A DNA stretch of 64,000 bases from Clarkia xantiana subsp. parviflora (taxonomy: Eukaryota; Streptophyta; Magnoliopsida; Myrtales; Onagraceae), in assembly GCA_036873135.1 (NCBI GenBank), contig JAPTYO010000018.1, forward strand, positions 2,542,001-2,606,000. The letters are read 5' to 3'. The translations under genes and the position numbers were made by a program. Shown here piece after piece: positions 46,339 through 56,697 of the stretch. The notes below the pieces were generated by a model. That model searched no databases. It was not told where the DNA came from and saw nothing but the letters and a program-made list of their open reading frames with translations. Positions within the stretch are counted from its first letter, which is position 1; the number at the start of each line of letters is the position of its first letter.

Positions 46339-49300
46339 ATGACGCACAGCATGGTGTCTAGGCACCACCGCCCACCTGGGGGCAATAGGCGAGGGAGACA
46401 GTCTATACCTCCAGCAAGGCAGCCTAACCCAGGGAAACTGCCTGTGCACCCAGAGCCTCAAGTAACCCCATAGGCTCCCCAGCCCAACAACCAGGAAGGA
46501 GGACCCTCACGCCCAGCTGGGGCTGAGTCTTCCACAGCCTCAACCCCTTTGGCAAGAAGGCCACAGAGAGAGAGAGAGCAACAGGGAGTGCCATCCCAAT
46601 ACACGGCACCTCCTGAGGGATACTACTATGAGGCGCAACCCCAAGGATATCCATATGGGATGCCGGCCCAAAGGAATGACAACTGCGCCCACACAACATA
46701 CACAAGGCCGGCATACACACAGGGGGCACATACAGTGACTCATGAAGAGGAACAAATCCCAACGGAAGAACGCCACTCGCACCCTCGAGTAGGGCAGCGA
46801 GAAGAGCAAAGAAGAAATTACCAAGAGCCACCCGCAGAGGGAAGGCAGCAATTCGTACCTCCTAGGCAGCAACAGAACGCCAGGGCTTACACCCCGCTGG
46901 GGGCAGACAGACAAGCAAGACCTCCAAGGAGGCAAGAATACCGCGAAGTACCCCAGCAGGGACACCAGGGATACACCTACAGTCCGTACCAACACGGACA
47001 AGGGATCCCAACAAGCCCAATGTATAACTACGGAGGCTATCAGAGAGATTACACTCCGACACCGGCGTTGATTACTCCGGAAGAGATAGAGGCAATGATA
47101 ACAAGGAAAATGAATGAGTCAAAGAAACATGGCTTACATTGTCTAAGTGATAAAACGAACCACCCTTCACGAGGGAATTGGAGATGAGCAAGGTGCCGGA
47201 CTCCCTGCATACAATCCAGATTGCAAAGTACAATGGCAAGGGAGACCCTCTGGAGCATATTCAACAGCATGAAGCCTCCCTATTTGGGAGAACTACTGAT
47301 GAAAGATACAAGGCACTCCTATTTCCAAACACACTATCGGGGGTGGCCTCACATTGGTTCTTTAGCCTACCTTCAGAGAGCATCCACTCATGGGAGCAGC
47401 TAAAGGCGAAATTTCTTCAGAGATATCTAGGAGAAAGGAAGCTCCTCAAAGGAACAGGCTCCATCGATGACGTGAAGTAAGAAAATGATGAATCTTTGGC
47501 CAATTACTACACTAGGTTTAACCAAAACATAGCAGACATCCAGGGCGACATCACTGAGGGTGAGATAATACGAGCCTTCATTAGAAACCTAGGCCGCTTC
47601 GGGTCCACGCTGGCAGAAAAGATGGCCAAGAAACCAGCAAGCACCTTAGAGGAGCTAGCAGGGAGAGTAAAAACTCATATAGACCTGGAGAGGCACAGGG
47701 CAAGTAAGAAAGCCAAGATTCAAGCATCTAAAGAAGACAATGCAAAGCCGAATAGAGGAAAGCCACCTCAGGCACCTCAACACACAAGACAGCAGGAATG
47801 GCGTCCGCCCCAGCAAAGATATCAGATGGGCGAACCACTGAAGGCTAGGGAAATCAACATCATCAAGTTCATCCCATTGAACGCCACCCCAGCAACTGTC
47901 CTAAAAGAGATGCGAAATCAGAAACTCTGGTCACCCCCTGCAAGGTGGAGAGCCCCAATGGTGGGGACGCACAAAGACAGATGGTGTGATAACCATGAAG
48001 CATACGGGCATGACACGAACGAATGCTTCAGCCTAAAGCTAAGCATCAACAATGTCATCCAAAGGGGAGAACTAAAGCAGTTTGTGGATCATGGGGGCAA
48101 CAGCATACAGTTAGGGTCATCATACAGGGACAAAGGCAAAAGCAAGGTAGACTACAATCCTCCACCCAACAAGAGGGGAACCATAAACATGATACACGGA
48201 GGGGTGGCATCAGGTGGCCCAACTGCTAATGCAAGGGAGGTTTACGCATCCAAACTGAGTTCAGTGCCAAGGTGGAGGAAAAGGCCACGAGAAGGAGAGG
48301 AGATGAAGATTGAATTCTCGGAGAAGGACAAGAGCCACATTGTCTTCCCACATGAGGATGCGTTAGTCATCACAATAGACATTGATAATTTTGATGTAAA
48401 GAGAATACTGGTAGATGGGGGCAGCTCGGCAGACCTCCTAAGCCTAAGGGTCCTAGAGGAAATAGGGAAAACGAAGGCAGACATCAAACCAGTCAACTTC
48501 CCTCTGGTTGGCTTCTCAGGGGCAACAAGTTACCCCCTGGGAATGATAACCATGCCAGTGACCATGGGCCAAGGATGGACACAGCTGAAGGTGAACGTTA
48601 ACTTCTTGGTGGTTGAAAGCCTAGGAGCCTACAATGGGATCCTAGGAAGAACAACCATAAATCCATACGAAATCGTACCATCTACTGTACACCAGAAATT
48701 GAAGTACATCACTGAGAATGGAGTTGGAGAAGTCCTGGGTGACCAGCGCACTGCAAGGCAGTGCTACGTCAATTCCATGAGACGCGGATCACACAGGACA
48801 GACACAGTGGCAATGGTCATGGTAGGGACCGACCAAGACAACAAGAAGGTGATGAAGAGACAAAGGCAAAGAAAGATGAAGAACGGAGTTACACTCCGCC
48901 TGAGCAAGCAGTTTTTTCAAAGAATGGCTAAGAAGAGACACATGAGCAAGGCTGTAAAGGTAACAAGCTTACCTTGGCAACCAGAAAGCGCACAAGGAAA
49001 AAGAACAAGGGACTCCATCATAAGAGGCTTCCGACACATTGATGACATCAAGCAAATGCCGAGGGAGCCAATGTCAAGCTACTTCGAAAGGTTCTCCAGT
49101 TATGGTGCTAACATGGACATCACAAGAAGGGAAGCCGTCAGAGCCTTCACTAGAAACATGCATCCAAACTCATTTGAAGCGTATGGAGGCCTTTATGAGA
49201 TGGTCATGACAAGCACGATGAGAGAGCTCAAGGAAAAGCTAGACAAGGCATTTGCAAAGGAGATGGAGCAGCCGGAGGAAGTCCCGGAGAAAGAAAGAGA

Positions 49301-49583
49301 GACGGATACACTCGAAGGAGGTGTAAATTTCAAATTCACACCCCTTATAGTGAGCATAGAAGAACTTTTTCAGAAGTACCTCAAGGAAGAGCTACCCACA
49401 TGCAGAGAAGAGGGCAAGGCCTTCCTAGGAAGAGATGCACAGGGATGGTGTCAGTACCATGGGACCTGGGGGCATCAAACTAACAACTGCATGGTGCTAA
49501 AGATAGAAGTGGAGGAGATGATTTACAATGGAGGCCTAAAGGAGTACGTGGCAACAGACAAACTGACCACCCCATATCCTTAG
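46339..49583 (+). pseudogene. gag: Tat-2 gag-protease-second-gag polyprotein, three lesions
   Basis: Counterpart of the Tat-1 ORF. ATG 46339 opens the frame. TAG at 46471, a 1-bp deletion near 47165 (frame change) and TAA near 47478 break it, after which 47496-49583 is open for 695 codons. Order: Pro/Gln-rich N-terminus (about 35 residues shorter than in Tat-1), Gag domain (47190-47710), knuckle CDNHEAYGHDTNEC (about 47985), protease VDGGSSADLL (about 48412), GRTTINP (48648), basic linker, second Gag-like module (SSYFERFSSYG, about 49077), second knuckle CQYHGTWGHQTNNC (about 49450), stop TAG 49581. Sequence right up to the stop is well conserved with Tat-1, so the second module was probably maintained, not mere debris. 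Confidence 0.9.
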
Positions 49584-49864
49584 TTTCAGATTTAGCACTT
49601 TGCATGTTCAAGCTTTCTAAGTTTTCCAAAAACAACTTTTGAGAAGGAGAACTCACGAAGTTACTCCAACTCTACAACTATCTTTGATTTCCTCCAAAGG
49701 GTGCCTTGATCCACCCAAGGCATCCCAGGTGTACATAAAGCCTTGAATGCTCCTAATGAAGTAGAAGTTACTCAAAAGTATTTTTTAAAGAAGGAGATGA
49801 TATAATCATTGAGTTATCCTTACACAGATATGACGTCAAGTCAACAACACCTTCAACGCCACCA
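49584..49864 (+). other. Tat-2 gag 3' UTR
   Basis: Matches the reverse complement of 4241-4498 in Tat-1. No gene. Confidence 0.7.
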
Positions 49865-50400
49865 AGAGCGTATCTTGAGAGTAGTTCCAAAAACTACGAA
49901 ACCTGTGCTCTCCGGGAGCCTATCCCGCGAACAGATTCGACGCCCCCAAGAGCGTATCTTGAGAGTAGTTTTTATACTACGACCTTCGACGCCCCCAAGA
50001 GCGTATCTTGAGAGTAGTTTTTATACTACGACCTTCGATGCCCCCAAGAGCGTATCTTGAGAGTAGTTTTTATACTACGACCTTCGACGCCCCCAAGAGC
50101 GTATCTTGAGAGTAGTTTCTATACTACGACCTTCGACGCACCAAGAGCGTATCTTGAGAGCGGTTTCCAAAAACTACGAATTTCGATGCCCCCAAGAGCG
50201 TATCTTGAGAGTAGTTTCTAAAACTACGACCTTCGACGCCCCCAGGAGCGTATCTTGAGGTAGATTTGCAACCTACCAGATTCGACGCCCCCAAGAGCGT
50301 ATCTTGAGGTAGAAAAAACACTACCAGATTCGATGCCCCCAAGAGCGTATCTTGAGGTAGATTTCAAACTACCAGTTCGACGCCCACCTAGAGCGTATCT
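49865..50400 (+). repeat. Tat-2 tandem array, type 1 (about 49-bp hairpin units)
   Basis: About ten units with core GCCCCCAAGAGCGTATCTTGAG, each followed by an inverted repeat: GTAGT/ACTAC, GTAGTTT/AAACTAC, or GGTAG/CTACC. Same family as the Tat-1 array read in the gag direction. Confidence 0.92.
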
Positions 50401-51090
50401 TTGGTCTAACTACTGGTGCCCTCCGGGAGCGTATCTCGTGAACAGTTTCGACGCCCTCCGGGAGCGTATCTCGTGAACAGTTTCAACGCCCACCTAGAGC
50501 GTATCTTTGGTCTAACTACTGGTGCCCTCCGGGAGCATATCTCGTGAACAGTTTCAACGCCCACCTAGAGCGTATCTTTGGTCTAACTACTGGTGCCCTC
50601 CGGGAGCGTATCTCGTGAACAGTTTCAACGCCCACCTAGAGCGTATCTTTGGTCTAACTACTGGTGCCCTCCGGGAGCGTATCTCGTGAACAGTATTAAA
50701 CGCCCACCTAGAGCGTATCTTTGGTCTAACTACTGGTGCCCTCCGGGAGCGTATCTCGTGAACAGTATTAACCACCCACCTAGAGCATATCTTTGGTCTA
50801 ACTACTGGTGCCCTCCGGGAGCGTATCTCGTGAACAGTATTAACCACCCACCTAGAGCATATCTTTGGTCTAACTACTGGTGCCCTCCAGGAGCGTATCT
50901 CGTGAACAGTATTAAACGCCCACCTAGAGCATATCTTTGGTCTAACTATTGGTGCCCTCCGGGAGCGTATCTCGTGAACAGTATTAACCGCCCACCTAGA
51001 GCGTATCTTTGGTCTAACTACTGGTGCCCTCCGGGAGCGTATCTCGTGAACAGTATTCAACGCCCACCAAGAGCGTATCTTTGGTCTAGC
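50401..51090 (+). repeat. Tat-2 tandem array, type 2 (about 71-72-bp units)
   Basis: About nine or ten units containing GGTCTAACTACTGGTGCC, CTCCGGGAGCGTATCTCGTG and CCACCTAGAGCGTATCTTTG. Each has the short palindromic CTCCGGGAG. Units near 72 bp keep frames open on both strands for more than 170 codons; these are not genes. A single degenerate trace exists in Tat-1 at about 3718-3850. Confidence 0.92.
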
Positions 51091-51470
51091 AACACCATAC
51101 ATACCATTCAAAGGGTATCAGAAGATCATTACACCATACTAAGAAGGATCCCATGAGAAAGTAATTTATATGTAAAGTGCTATGAAGAACACATAATGTT
51201 TTTTCTTGATGAGATAGCAGGCATGGAATGAAGGAAAACACAAAAGAAGGATGAGTAAAGGAAATACACTAAGAGAAGAGTCCATAATCAAAAGAGTACG
51301 TACAAAAGCATACGAAGTACCATGAAAAGGCAAGTGAACCGCACAGCCAACGACACAATACGACAAAGGAAAGCAACACGAAATCCCACAGCAACCCCAA
51401 AAGATACTCAACCCATCAAAGGGGAGAAAGAGTATGGTCGTATATACAAAGATAGTAAGATGTCAATACA
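51091..51470 (-). other. 3' UTR of the Tat-2 extra ORF
   Basis: A-rich on the plus strand, related to 3255-3717 of Tat-1 in reverse complement. Short frames only. Confidence 0.6.
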
Positions 51471-51981
51471 TCAACCAGAGCCCTCTGGGGAGTCACCCTG
51501 ACCCCCTGAGGCTGAACCACCAGCAGAGATAGAGGAAGAGGAGGAAGAGTCCGAAGTGTCAATATCCACAGGCGTAGCATCCACCTGTGTAGGGGCAGGC
51601 TCGTCCGCGACAGCAGCCTGACCCCTAAGGACAGCCATCTAACCAGTAGCGTACGGTCCAAAATCACCAAGATCGCCAACCGGAAACTGAGGATCAATGC
51701 GAAAAATATGATCAACGAGATACTCACCAAACTGGTTCATCTCCTGAGTAAGCCGCACACTGTAGTCAGCAGTAAAGGCAGAGGAAGCCTTGTACTCAGA
51801 CACTGCGACAGTCCTCTCCTCTGTCCGGCACCTTGCCTCTAATTTCCGCAACTCCTCAGAATGGAGTGAAGATGCGACCTCAGCCTCCCGGCGTAAGCTA
51901 CCTACGGTAGTCTCAAGTAAGGACACTTGGTCCCTGAGCTCCTGCATCTTCAGATCGGATAGGCGGGCCTTCTCAGTGGCA

Positions 51982-51986
51982 GTGGC
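51982..51986. repeat. Tat-3 target-site duplication GTGGC, left copy
   Basis: GTGGC abuts the left LTR and is repeated at 63039-63043. Confidence 0.95.
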
Positions 51987-52683
51987 TGTTGGATCACGGT
52001 GGAACTCCGGTACGGACTTTTGACGGCAATCCTAGCTCTTTGCTCCACGCAATCCTGCAAGAGGGGATAGATCGGGCGGTGACCCAGAATCCCTCTCCGA
52101 TGCTTAAATGAGTATCTCGTATGACCGGCAAGCAGTAATCTCAAAGTGTATTTAATTTTACGTAAGTCTTTCTGAGGTGATCTCCTGCCTTTTTATAGGC
52201 AAAGAGATGCCTCAGGTACCTGGCGAACCGTTAGGGGTGGTTAGCCCGTATCCCGCATATCTCGGACGTGATCTCGCGTATCTCAGCCATGCCCCGCGTA
52301 TCTCGGCCACGCTCCGTGTATCTTAACCACGTTCCGCGTATCTCGGCCACGCCCCGCATATCTTGGCCTTATCCTCTGATAACGAGTCCCGACTCCCGTC
52401 GGGGACTCCAGAGTTATCTCGTTGTGTCACCGCTCGGGGCCCCTCGTCATCGTGACAGGGCCAATCATTCTCAGGGATTCATCATCGGGGCCTACTTAAA
52501 GGCTTCTCATCGGGAGCTTCTAGCTCAACCGTCGGGACCGACTCTGTCGTGACCTTGCTTCATCGGGACTCCCTTCGTCGGGACCCTTCTCCTAGGTCAT
52601 CTTGACATTCATTTTGGGCCTGGTGGGCCTGTTTGCCGTTTCTTCACCGTTAAAGGGCCTGACGGCTGTAATCGAACCCATCA
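51987..52683 (-). repeat. Tat-3 3' LTR (697 bp)
   Basis: On the minus strand TGATGGGTTCGATTACAGCC ... CGTGATCCAACA. TATA box TATAAAAA at 52190-52197 (minus). Upstream of it, 52245-52372 holds about seven imperfect copies of a CGTATCTCGGCCACG-like unit. Confidence 0.95.
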
Positions 52684-53067
52684 TTTGCCCCCAAGACATG
52701 AGGGACTTTTAGTTCGTCGTGTCTTCCAACTCCCGATCTTCCAATACTAGAGTCGGGGATCTTTTCCTTAGTTCAGTTACTTAGTTGTCAATCTTCTCCT
52801 CCACGTTTCCTCAGGGTTTTGTAGATAACTGTTATATCCCAAGGGTCTCCTCGGTTCTCCAGTGCATTAAATGCAGTAGATAATGGAGTGACGTTTTCAG
52901 CCCACGTGCCTGATTTTTCGCGCCTGTCCTTTTCTGAAAAGTGCTTTTCAGGACGTTTCATCATTACGCCCGTTGTCCTTCTGCACGTTTCATCTCAACG
53001 GTCCAGATTAAGACTCTTCGACTTCGACGACTCGGATCGAAGTGTCCTTTTAACCGTCTTCTTCGAC
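52684..53067 (+). other. Tat-3 region between 3' LTR and extra-ORF promoter
   Basis: Non-coding. On the minus strand the polypurine tract abuts the LTR. On the plus strand this would be upstream promoter sequence of the extra ORF. No further motif was assigned. Confidence 0.55.
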
Positions 53068-53074
53068 TATAAAA
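53068..53074 (+). promoter_or_regulatory. TATA box of the Tat-3 antisense extra ORF
   Basis: CTATAAAACCCTAG at 53067-53080 looks like a plant core promoter. It lies about 165 bp upstream of the ORF's ATG and points along the plus strand, opposite to gag-pol. It is inside the element, not in the LTR. Confidence 0.68.
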
Positions 53075-53236
53075 CCCTAGCCATGGTCACAATTTAACTT
53101 TTACCGTCTTCGAATTCTCAAGAGCTCTCTGCGATTCCTCTGCGATTCCAAGTTCTGTGATTTCGAAGGTCTTTGGAGTTTCTCCAATCATCTTTCCGGC
53201 GACGTTTCGTTCATCTCCTTCAACCTCTACTTCATC

Positions 53237-55904
53237 ATGTCTGGTAAGGGATCCCCCTTCGTTGCTTGTTCATCTTTTCCTTTCTAATTTTCCAAGAGTC
53301 CCACTGTATTTTCTTGCCCTGGTTGCTTTTCAGACAGCGGTTCCAGCTCTGAGGGGAGAAAACCCTTATGATGCAGCTCTCCGAGAGGGTTGTATCACCA
53401 TCACCTGGGAACCTCGTTTCCCGTATCCTCGGCATCGCCCCTCGAGTAACCCTGAGGTTACTCGTCCCCAGAAAGGGGAGGTATTTGTCTCTACGGGACA
53501 AATATCAGCGGGGATTAGGTTCCCCTTTTGCGGTAACCTGGTCGAGCTATGCCATCATTACAGAACGCACCCCACTACCTTTTCTCCCCATGCCATCCGC
53601 CTCTGGAACGCCTTTCAAGTCCTCTGTCTCCGACAGAAGTGGGTCTACAGCCTCCAGCTCTTCAGAACCTTTTATGGGATGAAGTGCAATGAGGCGGGGG
53701 TTTGCGCCTTCTACCCTCGGATGCCCAAGTGGAGTAAGCAGCAGCTTGCCCGGTACGGTTGGACCAGTGACACCTGGAAGGTGGTCAAGGGTCGGGGACT
53801 CTTGGTTGATACAGGGTCCGACAACAGTAGCTGGAAGAAGAGCTACTTCTTTATCCGTCACTCCTCAATTCCCTGGCCTCGGTGGGAGGTGGTAGCAGAC
53901 CCTCCGCCTGCCTTCCACACTTATGCTGACGAGGATTTTGAGACTCTCCAACTTATCCAGCTTTATCGGTGGGAGGAGTCTTACACTCCTCTCAACGCTA
54001 ACTCACTCGTGGAGCGGGACCTGGTGCACGCCGGGATCCGACTCCTCGATATTGTTTCTGGGGGGCAGCTCTTCGACGGCCCTTCCAATATGGTTCCTTG
54101 GGTAAACTTCTAACTCTTCTTTGTTTACTGTTTGCAGCCAAGAAGGTATCTGTGCTGACCGATCTGTTCCTTAAGCAGGGGGAGACTGATGCTGTCCGCC
54201 CCTCGCGGAAGAGGAAGTCCGCTAAGAAGACTGCTGCTAGGTCGGGGTCTCCTTCAGCGGAGCAACCCAAGCGGAAGCGGGTGGATCTGGACCAGCTCTT
54301 TGATGTCCAGAATGCTGAAGAAGGTAAAAAACTCCGACTTGCTATTAAATCATACAAGAGGATGGTCCCGACAGATTTGATTTCCTGACCAAGGAAGCTC
54401 GCATCGCTGATGTCAAAAGAATCCTTCGAGGCGAAACTCCTCGAGTCTTGAAGGCAGGCTACTATCATTACCGTGGGAAGGATCAATACGTCTCCCGACG
54501 TATCATTTGGTGTAAGAATCCCGATGAACTTCCTGACTACCTTTCTGAAGCTTCTCATCCTCCAGGTGCAGGTCGCTCCGGAGCTCCATCGGGTGCTGCA
54601 GCTTCCGCAGACGCACCGCCTTCAGCGGGGGTGCCTTCCTCAGCTGGAGAGAAGGCTCCAACTGGCGAACAGTTTCGTCAGGTGGAAACTTTGGACTCCT
54701 CCGAGGAGACTGACGGGGGTGGCCCCCCTCATCAGCGTCGGAAGGCGGGGCAATCCCCCTTGAAACCAACCCCTCAGGGGCCGCCTCCTTCATCTTCCCC
54801 GCAGCAGCGGCAACCATCGCCCATTCATGAGTTCACTCCTTCCCCCGTTCGGGCCGAGACGGAGGCATGTCCTTCCATTCATCGTCCTCTTTCTCCTCTT
54901 GCTCTTGATGGGAACTTCTACAGACCCTTTGATTCTTCACAAGAGAATGCCCCCTGGACTCCTATCCAGAAGCTTCAAGGAGTCCCGCTCACACAAGGGG
55001 AGCAGGATCGGGAGCTGGCCCTGCATCTGCTGGCAGGCTCGATCCTGCCTACTATGCGGCATCCGATTTGCCTCAATCGGACGCATATGCAGCGGGATGT
55101 CAGGGATATGGCCGTGCGCCGCATAGAGGTAAGACTTCGCTTCTTTCTTTTTTGATGATAAATCGGTCGTCTGTCCATTAACACTTTTCTTTCTTATTGC
55201 AGGAGCTCGGGGACTACAACCGCCTCATCGGGTATGTAATTGCCTATGATGAGTCCCGGGAGCGGGACCGAGGGGTCCGCGAGCAGCTTCAGGAGGATCT
55301 CAAGGCCTCCCAGTCTTCGCGGGGAAAGCTTGTCAAGGAGCAGGCTGTCCTCAATCAGAAGATTCGGGACCTCCAGCAGCAGATCGCGGACTTCGAGGGG
55401 CTTTTGAGGCAAGAGCGGCAGGAGCGGGGGGCAGTTGTGGACAGGCTGACCTAGGAGAAGAAGGCTGCCGAGGACAAACTAGTCCTCGAGAAGAAGGCTC
55501 TGGAGGAGCTAATCGCGGGATTTCCTGCGCAGCTGGCTGAGGCGGAGGTGAAGGGTCGGGAGGACTATCGGAGGTCCGGGGACTTCCAAGTCGATGCCAT
55601 GAAGTTCTTTGGCGCGGAGGTGGAGAACACTCTCTTCAACGTGGTTGAGGAGCTCCACCTGGAGTACGGGGACGCCATCAATTTCGACAAGTCTCCTACC
55701 CTCGCTCCCTTTGCGAAGAAGTATTTTGCTCTTTCCGAGGAGAGTGATGGGGGGAGTACCCCCGTAATTGTCGAAGACGCTTCTGAACTTCCAAGTGCGG
55801 ACGCCCCGATAGTCGATCCTCCCGAAGCCAACCCTGTGGATCCTTCTGCTACCGACTCCGCGGACCCAGCTGCTGCCAACGCTGCCGACAAGGACCAAGC
55901 TTGA
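53237..55904 (+). pseudogene. Tat-3 extra ORF (spliced, antisense to gag-pol), lightly damaged
   Basis: Probable exons: 53237-53243 (ATG plus four bases), 53334-54101, 54138-54323, 54375-55128 and 55203-55904, all with GT-AG introns. Exon two holds the plant 'putative gypsy type transposon'-like domain (IRFPFCGNLVELCHHY near 53517, then FSPHAIRLWNAFQVLC). Exon three is Lys/Arg-rich, exon four has YYHYRGKDQYVSRR followed by a Ser/Pro/Gly-rich part, and exon five is a coiled coil (EQLQEDLKASQ, KIRDLQQQIADFEGL) ending in an Asp/Ala/Pro tail. Damage: one extra G in a G run near 53353, TAG at 55452, and a phase mismatch at an internal junction. Its role is unknown. The product may act with Gag or on element DNA, but nothing in the sequence proves either. 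Confidence 0.78.
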
Positions 55905-56089
55905 ATGTTTACTTTTAGAGTCCTTGTCTCTTCTTCTCTTTTGTCGTTATCGGGCCCTTGAGCCCTTATCAATATCAGACTTTCTTAGTTCCGATTCTTT
56001 CGTTGCACTTCTCCGAGTGACTCTTCTATACGTGCTTAGGTCGAAACCTCGACACTTAAGACATTCTCGTACGTCCTTCCCGACGATTT
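55905..56089. other. Tat-3 intergenic end of the extra ORF
   Basis: 3' UTR of the extra ORF leading into the tandem array; no other feature. Confidence 0.5.
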
Positions 56090-56697
56090 AATAACTTGCA
56101 CCACTTAAGGCGACTTAGTTCCGTGCACCACTTAAGGCGACTTTTTGACACTTAGAATAAATCTAAAGATCGTGCACCACTCAAGGCGACTTTTTATCGT
56201 GCACCACTCAAGGCGACTTTTTGATACTTAGAATAAATCTAAGGATTGTGCACCACTTAAGGCGACTTAACATCGTGCACCACTCAAGGCGGCTTTTTGA
56301 TACTTAGAATAAATCTAAGGATTGTGCACCACTTAAGGCGACTTAACATTGTGCACCACTCAAGGCGACTTTTTGATACTTAGAATAAATCTAAGGATTG
56401 TGCACCACTCAAGGCGACTTTCTCATGCACCACTCAAGGCGACTTTTTCATGCACCACTCAAGGCGACTTTGGCACTTAGCATAAATCTAAGAATAATTC
56501 TGATCGGAAGCAACCTCTTTATTTATTGATGGCACAAAATTGGCTTACATCGAATTAAACGATAAACAGCATACACCACTTAAGGCGATTTTACATGGGG
56601 CACCACTTAAGGCGACTTTATCGGGCACCACTTAAGGCGACTTCATCGGGCACCACTTAAGGCGACTTTCTTCGGGCACCACTTAAGGCGGCTTTCT
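56090..56697. repeat. Tat-3 tandem array of GCACCACTTAAGGCGACTT units
   Basis: About twenty copies of GTGCACCACT(T/C)AAGGCGACTT, often alternating with a TTTGATACTTAGAATAAATCTAAGGA segment. The array lies between the stop codons of gag-pol and the extra ORF, the same place as the unrelated arrays of Tat-1 and Tat-2. Confidence 0.93.

Noticed and set aside
50587..51156. Overlapping open frames of about 175-187 codons on both strands
   Set aside because: They lie in a tandem array with unit length near 72 bp, so periodicity alone keeps frames open; peptides are pure repeats.
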